DNA from: Stomoxys calcitrans | Taxonomy: Eukaryota > Arthropoda > Insecta > Diptera > Muscidae | Assembly: GCF_963082655.1 (NCBI RefSeq) | Contig: NC_081552.1 | Coordinates: 57,268,561 to 57,332,560 of the forward strand | Direction of reading: 5' to 3' | Length of the DNA: 64,000 nt | In this document: positions 56,993 through 64,000 of the stretch, one piece after another | How positions within the stretch are numbered: position 1 is the stretch's first letter | Layout: each line of letters opens with the position of its first letter | Notes under the pieces: model-generated | Told to the model about the DNA's origin: nothing | What the model saw: only the letters and a program-made list of their open reading frames with translations | The model's database searches: none | Position numbers and translations under genes: made by a program

Positions 56993-57250
56993 ATGGCCGC
57001 TACAACCACCACCACCAATGCTGCTTTCCAAATCATGCAGGATGCCGGAAAAGAGAATCCTCGCAATATCCCCACTAAGGGCAAATCCAATGTTCTGCAG
57101 CCATTGGGTGCCAGCTCCATGGGAGCCGGTGGTGGCGTCCCTTTGAAGCAAGGACGCGCCAATGTTGCCACTCTCAATTCAAATGCCAATGTACGCATAG
57201 GCAATGGCAACAACAACAATGGAGTACATGCAGTAGCGGGCACTAAAGTG
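56993..57250 (+). CDS. CycA: Cyclin A, first coding exon (86 codons, partial)
   Basis: Cyclin A activates CDK1/CDK2-type kinases in the nucleus for S-phase and mitotic entry. The exon encodes only the regulatory N-terminus; the cyclin box would be in later exons. The order of motifs fits Drosophila cyclin A from memory: AAFQIMQDAGKENPRNIP (ASFQIHQD..KENPG in the fly), then LQPLG, GRANVATLN (PRANFAVLN) and a Gly/Asn-rich run. KEN at residues 20-22 is a KEN-box degron recognised by the anaphase-promoting complex. I chose ATG 56993 (context TTACAATGG); an upstream TTG in the same frame is not a plausible start. The exon ends in phase 0 at AAAGTG|GTAAGT, a strong donor. Composition (Thr run, Asn run) is typical of fly N-termini. 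Downstream exons are not in the window. Confidence 0.85.
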
Positions 57251-57960
57251 GTAAGTTGGCAACATGTTTAGATCACTACAGATCATTCAAACATACCAGG
57301 AGCAGGGGGAATAGTTAGTTGGTGGTAGTTTTGAATGTCTTTTTCCCCTGTGTGGCAAATGACGACGATGGTGCTGAACATAAAGAATTTTGTTTTCATC
57401 ATCTGACGTCATTTTCGTATGTATTGTTTTTGTTGTTGTTATTTTCATCCTATGCTCGGATATGTTGTTATTGCACTTCTGCAAAATTTAAACACGACTA
57501 CTTAACTCTCCTCTTTTTGTTTTACTCTACGCTTCTCTTGTACATTTTGTTAGCATAGTACATTTAATACCAGACTTTTGAGTAAAAAAACTCATTTTGA
57601 ATATTTCCCAAGTCCTCTTTATGATACACTTCTTTCTTGCATTTTCTTTGTTACCCGCTCTGGCGTATTTTATATGAATTTCACAAACACTTGTACACTG
57701 ATATATCCTTGTTTAATAACTTCTTAAGCGAATTTTCATACATTTATATTATCCACCTGATAATTAAGTAAATTTGCCGCAAATTTGCCTTTTAAACTTA
57801 ATATTTTACTATACCTCATTTCATTTTATCACATGTTTCCATTCGCATGTGTATATGTGACATAGCGCGAATTTGAAAGGTTTCATATTTGCACAGATGT
57901 TTTGTCTCTCATTCCCTATTGTAAAGAAGAGTTGCCCAGTTTTCCCCTTTTTTTTTTTAA
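57251..57960 (+). other. Start of cyclin A intron
   Basis: Begins GTAAGTTGG and is AT-rich with T-rich runs; no second coding exon or acceptor followed by cyclin-like sequence is visible. The plus and minus frames here are short and domain-free. Confidence 0.6.
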
Positions 57961-57980
57961 AGGAGTAAATTGTAAACAAA

Positions 57981-58378
57981 ATGTCTTTTAGAGATTTGAT
58001 AAACGCTAAGCGTTTTAGTGTTTTTACCGATAGTTTATCTGCATTAAAAGCTATTATAAACCTAACTAATAATGGTTGTACTGCCATTAACAAAATCCGA
58101 GATTTACTCATATTCAACAAAAATAAAATAACTCTTTGTTGGGTACATACATGGTCACGTCGGACTTACTGGTAACTGCAATAGCCAAACAAGCTCTTTC
58201 CGCGCCTTTAATTACTCACTCTATAATCGAGAAACAAGACGAAAAAATCGAAATATCTAAGGCGTTAGCTGAAAATCTGATGGAAAACAATAAAAGCTTT
58301 CACCATCAGCCCTATAATTCTTTAAATCCAAATAACGTTCCACCTATTTATCCTACAAACATTGAAAAATGTAAATAA
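57981..58378 (+). pseudogene. RNase H fragment of a Jockey-like non-LTR retrotransposon
   Basis: Shows FSVFTDSLSALKAIINLTNN (Asp motif) and KNKITLCWVHTWSRRTYW, which becomes ITLCWVPGHVG-like when one frameshift near 58150 is allowed. The second frame (58136-58378) gives AIAKQALSAPLITHSIIEKQ and a C-terminal tail. The N-terminal RNase H half and the RT are missing. It lies in the cyclin A intron, in sense orientation. Confidence 0.6.
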
Positions 58379-58439
58379 AGAATATTCTCCCGACTGTCAA
58401 GAGAAAATGCTTAACAATAAACTAATGGACTCCCTACAA

Positions 58440-58990
58440 TCCCTCCCTACAGGATTGATCCGATGGAATCTTTCATCGGCAAGGGCTGCCGCCTCGGTGT
58501 ACAACAACAACCATTGCTCACTTTCTTTATAATCTTATATATACTATAGGTTAATTACTAAAAAAAAAAAAATAAATAATAATTTTTGGCTGAGTTGAAT
58601 GTGAAAATGAAATCAATGGATTGATCTCTCATCAACGTCTCAGATTTTTTTTTTAAAGACGGCAACCATGGAGACATTTTGAACAGCAAAAAAGAGAATA
58701 AAGTTAAGTCAAGTTAAGGCCGCTTTATGGTTGTTGTTGTAACCACATTTTCATGTGGAGGTGGCGATCCTCGTCAAGCTCCTGCAGGTTAGCTCGCTCG
58801 TTCGGGTTCAAAGGATCGATCGCCGCGGGAACAGGGTGGCCATTGCTTATTTAAAGGCGCAAATAACTCGCCTTGTCATATCGAGCATCATAGGCACACA
58901 GTATTTTTGCAAGAGCCGGTGCTCCGCAAAATGTGGACGCGCCCGGTAGCTCGCTTCTCGTGAAAGCAACACCACACAGATCGGACCCCA
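58440..58990 (+). repeat. Non-LTR retrotransposon 5'-leader-like fragments
   Basis: Two blocks. GATCCGATGGAATC...GGCAAGGGCTGCCGCCTCGG (about 58456-58500) precedes a poly-A-rich stretch; TGGAGGTGGCGATCCTCGTC (about 58757) to the region of AAGAGCCGGTGCTCCGC (about 58912) follows. The second block is the inverse of 55380-55560. Low coding potential. Confidence 0.5.
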
Positions 58991-59189
58991 ATGCTCCAGC
59001 CTGCGTGGTGTTTTTGGAAAAAATTTTCAAAAATTTGTATTTTTGGAAAAAAATAGTTAAATAGCGGTTATATTTATATTCTTCCCCGTAGGTATAAAAC
59101 GTCGCTTGCCAAATAATTTTTTGTGTTGGTGAAATTGTAACCTCGAGTGTCCCTTAATAATATCAAAGGTGACCAGGTGACTACATGGT

Positions 59190-59300
59190 AATGTCTGCTC
59201 TTGCTGATGAAGGACTCCATGGCCTCAATCCGGTATGTACAACCGGCTGCCATGGGGTGTCTGGTGACATGCTGCATTTCTGATTATGTTGGATAACAGA
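59190..59300 (-). repeat. CR1-like 5'-leader fragment
   Basis: CCTCAATCCGGTATGTACAA and CCGGCTGCCATGGGGTGTC match the leader of the CR1-like element near 9565-9600 with a few changes; no coding sequence follows. Confidence 0.5.
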
Positions 59301-59408
59301 ACCAAGATCCTAAGTTCTTTACAAATCCGCTACGTACCAGAAATTCGTATATTTCTGGTACGTGGCGCTCTACACTCTTGCTAAATGTCGGAACATTTTC
59401 ATTTTTTA

Positions 59409-59688
59409 TTATACCCACCACCATAGGATGGGGACTAATCTAGTCATTGCGTTTATATATATTCTTCATCGTCTTGACGTTCCGAGTCGATTTAGTCATG
59501 TCCGTCCGTCTGTCGAAATCACGATAGCGGTCGAAAGCGTAAAGCTAGCCGCATAAAATTTTGCACAGATACTTAATATTGATGTACGTCGTTGGCGATG
59601 GCAAATAGGTCTAACTAACTAAATTTATATTTTTAGCAGAATCGATGGTGGTGGGTTCGGTCCGCCCGACTTAACACGCTTTTCCTTG
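59409..59688 (+). mobile_element. Minimal HINE subtype C (280 bp)
   Basis: TTATACCCACCACCATAGG, TATATATATTCTTCATCG core, a short GTCCGTCCGTCTG tract, hardly any central repeat, then ATGGTGGTGGGTTCGG, a palindrome reduced to GGTCCGCCCGAC and CTTTTCCTTG. It shows which parts are dispensable. Confidence 0.7.
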
Positions 59689-59815
59689 TTTAATTTTTCA
59701 CAGTCTGGATCTCCCAAAAGAAGCATTGAAGTATATCCGACCAAGTCATAATTGTATTTCTTCTGTATATTCTTAATCAAATCGTGCTGCCACAAAAGGC
59801 TTTGCGTTTTTATTA

Positions 59816-60051
59816 TTGGGTTGCCCAAAAAGTAATTGCGGATTTTTTAATAGAAAGTAAATGCATTTTTAATAAAATTTAGAATGAACTTTAATCAAAT
59901 ATACTTTTTTACACTTTTTTTCTAAAGCAAGCTAAAAGTAACAGCTGATAACTGACAGAAGAAAGAATGCAATTACAGAGTCACAAGCTGTGAAAAAATT
60001 TGTCAACGTCGACTATATGAAAAATCCGCAATTACTTTTTGGGCAACCCAA
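59816..60051 (-). mobile_element. Intact mariner-derived MITE (236 bp)
   Basis: TIRs TTGGGTTGCCCAAAAAGTAA / inverse, flanked by TA (59814-59815, 60052-60053). The sequence between is the terminal ~120 and ~95 bp of the mariner at 45703, joined at an A-run. It serves as the empty-site reference for the MITE at 15874. Confidence 0.9.
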
Positions 60052-61599
60052 TAGTTTAGTTTGCCTAAACAAATCTCTGGTCCATAGAAGCTGTCTATCA
60101 ATATTCCGGAATAGGACTTGGGACCCTTAAAAAATGAAAGCTCTAAATACAAATAAGACGCTGCAAATGTTATTGTAATTATTTGCACACTTAAAACGCA
60201 GTAAGAAATTTTTGTTTTTCTTATTCCAAATGGGTAATTATTCAAATTTCTTCTTTTACTAGTTCCCCAAGTTGTTATTCTTTGTTTGCCGCCTTTCGGT
60301 GATTCTAATAAAAAAAAATTTAGTGTGCGTTTTTTTTATCCAAGAGTTTGCCCTACACCCAACCTATGCCCCCTTGGCTACCATCGCCGAGCATGGAAGA
60401 GGAAAGCATTGCCTAAAGAGTAATTGTTTATAATATTTCTTTTTATTTTTATTATTTACAATTGGTGATGTCGCTATATTTACTGCCCATTACCGACGTT
60501 GAAATAGAATCTTCCCTCTCTGTCCTCTGCCTCTCCCTAAGCATTTGCTTATGGAAAGAAAATATACATTTTATAGAGGAAGCACGCGACTTTTGTTCAA
60601 AGTCATACCCGCATGTGGTCTTTTGTCAAAAACTTTGGGGTCCATTCTCTCCTCTGTTTGATGTTATTGAAAGCGCATAATTGTTGAGTTTGTAGTGTAA
60701 TTTCTTATCAGAGACTCAACTGAAAAACCAAACCACCATCAGCGACCAAACGACGACCTTTTTCTGCACAATATGCCAGAGATGAAAGGTAGAGAGATGA
60801 AGAGGGACATAGGGCATGCGAAGCAAGACTTCTATATAAAATATTTTCTATGGTTTTTGGAAGCTTTACGATTTGTTTATATTTATTGTGACATCATGAT
60901 GCGATAGTCATTCAATTTAAATATTTTCCATAACGTTTAAATTAGTTTGACACTTTTATGAGAATATTTCTCATGAAATAGACTTGTCACTTGGAGATCA
61001 ATCAAATGTAGGGTGATTGATTTTACACAGCCGGAGAGGCAACATAAGGGTTTTATGTGAAATGTGCATAAACAAACTTTGTGGGAAATAATGAAAAGTG
61101 AGACAAGAGAGACATTTGACTCTTCGAAAGTAGAGAAGAGAATATTTGTTGTTCCCTTTTTTTTCAAGTGGCTGGTACTATGTTCCTTTTTTCACAGTTG
61201 AAAACACATGTTTTTCGCGAATACATTTTTGGAACGAAACAAAAATAGAAATTATAACATATTACTTTTATTAAAATTGTTTCATAAATTATGGGAGAAT
61301 GTTCTACTGAATGAAATTAGCACATTTTTTGCTTCAAAATCTATTATCTAAGGAAAGAAAAATCACGAAAATATTTCGCAAAAAGCGAAAAGCTAAAAAC
61401 ATAGTACCAGCAAAGGGAAGCTTCGCCCATATGATATTGATGGATATAAATATTTTTTAAATCTGCATTTGTAGGTGAGAAATAAGAATGGATATAGAAA
61501 CCACATGATTCATTCATATGGCTTTGTAAATTGGTGTGCCATCACCATTGTTGTTGCCACATTGCATGTGCAGGTAGCGATCCTTGTTAAACTCCTTTA
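60052..61599. other. Intronic-looking sequence, no gene
   Basis: AT-rich without recognised domains. A trace of the leader-type repeat (GCAGGTAGCGATCCTTGTTA) is seen at about 61571-61590. A 72-codon frame at 60462 is domain-free. Confidence 0.45.
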
Positions 61600-61970
61600 T
61601 TTTTTTGTTTTTTTTTTATTTTTACGTTTTTCGTTTTTTTTTTAAAGTCAGTTAACAGCAAAGAACTTTCGAGGTCTTTTTTTGTTTTTATTTTATTTTT
61701 TTTTTGTTTTATTTATTTTTATTTTTTTTTGTTTTATTTATTTTTATTTTTTTTTGTTTTATTTATTTTTATTTTTTTTTTGTTTTATTTTTTTTTTATT
61801 TTATTTTTTTATTTTATTTTTTTTATTTAATTTTTTTTTTTGTTTTATTTTATTTTTTATATATTTATTTTTTTTTTATTTTCCTTTGTTTATTTTATTA
61901 TTTATATTTTGCTTTTTATTTTCTTGTTTCATTTACATATTTCTTTTTTGTTTTTATACACGTTTTTTTC
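61600..61970. repeat. T-rich low-complexity tract
   Basis: A near-repeat of TTTTTGTTTTATTTATTTTTA-like units of about 33 bp in its left half, blending into irregular TTTTATT runs. The apparent frames (61682-62067) encode only Phe/Ile/Leu/Tyr strings and are artefacts. Confidence 0.85.
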
Positions 61971-62070
61971 GGGTTTTATACCCTCCATCATAGGATTGGG
62001 GAACACGAATTTCGTCATTTCGTTTGTAACTTATCGAAATATTGATCTAAGAACTAATGAGCTATAAATA

Positions 62071-62912
62071 GGAGGGTTGCCTTTTATATTTCGGTATTAA
62101 AAAATTAATTTATTGTTTTTCAAAATGTTCCCCATTAAGATCCATACACTCTTGCATGCGTTTGAACCAATTGCCGAAACACTTTTGCCACTCTGATTGA
62201 GGTATCTCCAAAACATGCATTCTGAACGCATCAACCGCTTCTTCAGGTGTCGAAAAACGTTGACCTCTCATTTTATTCTTTACGTAAGGAAATAAAAAGA
62301 AGTCATTCGGTGCCAAGTAAGGACTATACGGCGGATGACTCATCAAATCGCTTTTTTTAGTTCTCAAAAAGGCAGTTTCGTATTTTTGGAGCATTTCTAT
62401 GCGACCAATCGACACGAACTTTTTTTGAGCAATTGACAAATTGTGTGGGATCCAACGCAAACAAATTTTTATGACGGTCAAATGTTCATGAATGTATGCT
62501 AGACCCATTACTGCCTAAGGTTGTCTTAATCTCACGATAGGTCTCATGACGATCTTGGAACAACTGATTTTGGACAACCTTCACGAAATTCGCCATGGAG
62601 TGAATAACGACCTCGGTTGAATTGACTATACCATCGATAAACACTGGTCCTTGATGGAGTTTCATCACCAAAAATTGAATTAAATTCATCGATGCACTGT
62701 TAAGTTAATCCACGTCGAAAGTTGTAAAAAAAAAAATCCCACGAAATGTTCACGATTTAATTCCATTTTTTGTAAACAAAGCAAATAGCGCTCGTATCAA
62801 AACGTTCTGAGTACATGTTATCTCAAAATTTTCGAGCTTTATGATAGAGCTGTCAATTGGCAGATTGCAGCACAAGGATTGTCCAATCCCGCAATATAAA
62901 AGGCATCCTTCG
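62071..62912 (-). mobile_element. Second, unrelated mariner (deleted)
   Basis: TIRs GGAGGGTTGCCTTTTATATT (left) and its imperfect inverse ending ATATAAAAGGCATCCTTCG, flanked by TA (62069-62070 and 62913-62914). It differs from the 45.7-kb mariner in TIR and protein. Its transposase is broken. Confidence 0.75.
62110..62689 (-). pseudogene. mariner transposase pseudogene, middle deleted
   Basis: Reading leftwards: NFVKVVQNQLFQDRHETYRE (N-terminal region, frame 62486-62689), then after a shift IHEHLTVIKICLRWIPHNLS, IAQKKFVSIGRIEMLQKYE, a jump across the first two catalytic Asp boxes, and MSHPPYSPYLAPNDFFLFPY with the third Asp (PND). The C-terminus QSEWQKCFGNWFKRMQECMD is intact to the stop. 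The internal deletion removes catalysis. Confidence 0.75.
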
Positions 62913-63006
62913 TATTCTTGATCGCCTTGACGTTCTATGTCGATTTAGCCATGTCCGCTCGTCTGTCGAAAGCACGGTAACTTTCAAAGGAGTAAAGCTA
63001 GGCGTT

Positions 63007-63150
63007 AGGATAGGCAGAAATCCTCATATTGGAACATCAGGCCGTGCAGTGGCAGGTGACTCAATACCGCCCAAAGAACAGGGGGCTGCTGACGAGACAC
63101 TCACCGCCTCTCTCAATATTGGAAAGACTAGGATAAGCAAAGATCCTAAT
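63007..63150 (+). repeat. Stray unit of the retrotransposon ORF1 repeat
   Basis: Encodes SGRAVAGDSIPPKEQGAA and TASLNIGKTRISKDPN on the plus strand, matching the ORF1 minisatellite peptides at 34478-34774 (minus). About 144 bp, sandwiched between two HINE pieces at their GTCY/GTAAAGCTAG regions. Confidence 0.7.
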
Positions 63151-64000
63151 TTAATTGAACAATGTCCGTGTCTTTCCGCCTGTCCGTCCGTCTGTTGTAA
63201 TCACTATACAGTCTTCAAAAATTGAGATATTGAGTTGAAATTTGGCACAGATACGACTTTTTGCTGCACGCAGGTTAAATTCTTGAACGGTCCATGTCGT
63301 ACAGTGTTTGCATATAGATGCCATGTAGACCGATCTGCCGATTTCAGATCTGAAACCCATAAAAGCTTTTTTCTTACCCGATTTCGCTGAAATTTGAATC
63401 AGTGAATTGTTTCAAGCATCCCGACAGCATACCTAGATGTGGTTGAGATCGGACTATAGTTACATATATCTGTCATATAGACCGATTGCCAATTTAGGGT
63501 CTTGTGTCATAAAAGTCGCATTAGTTGTCCGATTTCGCTGAAATTTAGTAAAGCGAGTTGTGTTAGACTCTTCGACATCCCTGTTTAATACGGCCCGGAT
63601 GGGCCGAGATTTGGATATAGCTGCTGTATATAGTAATTTGCCGATTTAAGGTTTTAGGCCCATAGAAGGTGAACTTTGTAACAGATTTCGCTGAAATTAG
63701 GCACATTGAGTTGCGTTAGACCCTTCGACATTGGTACTAAGTATGGTTAAGATCTGTCTATATTTCGATATAACTGCCATATTGACCGATCTCTCAATTT
63801 AGGGTCTTGGACTAATATTAATAGTCCGATTTCGTTGAAATTCGGTATAGGGAGTTGTGTTCTGCTCCTCGATATCCCTCCTCAATACGGCCCAGATCGG
63901 TCCAGATTTGGATATAGCTGATATATGTACTGATGGAGATCGGGTTCGGTCTTTTGGGGCTTTCTGTTTATTTCGTTTGTTTGTTTTATTTTTTTAGTGC
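63151..64000 (+). mobile_element. HINE subtype B, running off the window end
   Basis: Starts inside the microsatellite (GTCCGTGTCTTTCCGCCTGT), followed by CAGTCTTCAAAAATTGAGAT and at least four subtype B monomers (GATATAGCTGCCATATTGACC-like, decayed). The 5' terminus and core are missing, and the 3' end is not reached or is decayed beyond 63930. Confidence 0.65.

Larger units (their letters stand above)
61976..63006 (+). mobile_element. HINE 5' part interrupted by a mariner
   Basis: Left piece 61976-62070 (TTATACCCTCCATCATAGG to AATGAGCTATAAATA), right piece 62913-63006 (TATTCTTGATCGCC, core, GTCCGCTCGTCTG, AAAGGAGTAAAGCTAGG). The two join at the TA tract of the core, where the mariner sits. 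The element breaks after AAGCTAGG before any central repeat. Confidence 0.75.

Noticed and set aside
56831..57243. Minus-strand frames over the cyclin A exon
   Set aside because: They are antisense shadows of the cyclin A coding exon and its leader.
61682..62067. Hydrophobic 100-residue frames as membrane proteins
   Set aside because: These are translations of a poly-T/TTTTATTT tract.
1..64000. CRISPR arrays, tRNA or rRNA genes, bacterial operons
   Set aside because: The regular repeats here are contiguous transposon monomers without unique spacers; no cloverleaf or rRNA sequence was recognised, and the sequence is eukaryotic.

Overview
The window looks like a transposon-dense stretch of a fly genome, probably a calyptrate or muscid fly. 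It is AT-rich, it carries dipteran mini-me/DINE-1-type elements, mariner elements and non-LTR retrotransposons with fly-style AACCTAACC 3' ends, and its one recognisable host gene piece resembles the N-terminus of Drosophila cyclin A. There are no bacterial operons, CRISPR arrays, tRNAs or rRNAs that I can support.

Host gene content is small. The first coding exon of a cyclin A gene lies at 56993-57250 (+) and ends at a clean GTAAGT donor. No later cyclin A exon is visible, so its intron appears to run off the right end (at least 6.7 kb) and to have absorbed several transposons. Other non-repetitive stretches (about 1-916, 4552-5413, 9640-10432, 28560-30001, 60052-61600) show no gene I can support.

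The dominant component is a family of non-autonomous elements, about 28 copies or fragments covering roughly 22.8 kb (about 36 %). In their own orientation they begin TTATACCC(T/A)CCACC, carry a (TA)n - TTCTTGATCG - GTCGATCTAGCCATG - (GTCY)n core, then central tandem repeats of almost exactly 153 bp, then an inverted copy of the start, a 15-bp palindrome (TTCGGCCCGGCCGAA) and a terminal ACTTG. This is the architecture of mini-me/DINE-1 (Helentron-associated, HINE) elements. Three subtypes (A, B, C) share ends but differ inside. Three interrupted hosts can be compared with empty copies or a known reading frame, and all three show insertion between two A/T bases with no target duplication.

Other mobile elements are: a 3'-truncated CR1-like retrotransposon with a degenerate 2A-like motif (about 7.6-9.6 kb, minus); three relatives of an APE-RT-RNaseH (I/LOA-like) retrotransposon (22.3-23.7 kb plus, 30.1-36.1 kb minus, 41.3-48.3 kb plus); mariner copies and mariner-derived MITEs; a fold-back Tc1/mariner derivative (37.5-38.1 kb); and a second family of long elements built of ~130-bp monomers (11.8-15.9, 25.8-28.1, 50.2-52.1 kb), two of which form a ~4-kb inverted pair.

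Insertions are nested, giving a relative chronology. At 41-48 kb a retrotransposon was hit by a mariner, which was then hit by a HINE. At 36.6-38.2 kb a HINE was hit by a Tc1-like fold-back, and at 62 kb a HINE was hit by a second mariner. A 66-bp minisatellite (48.66-49.45 kb) follows the large retrotransposon. A 200-N assembly gap (26028-26227) is flanked by identical 36-bp sequences. No intact autonomous element was found; the HINEs presumably depend on a Helentron elsewhere.
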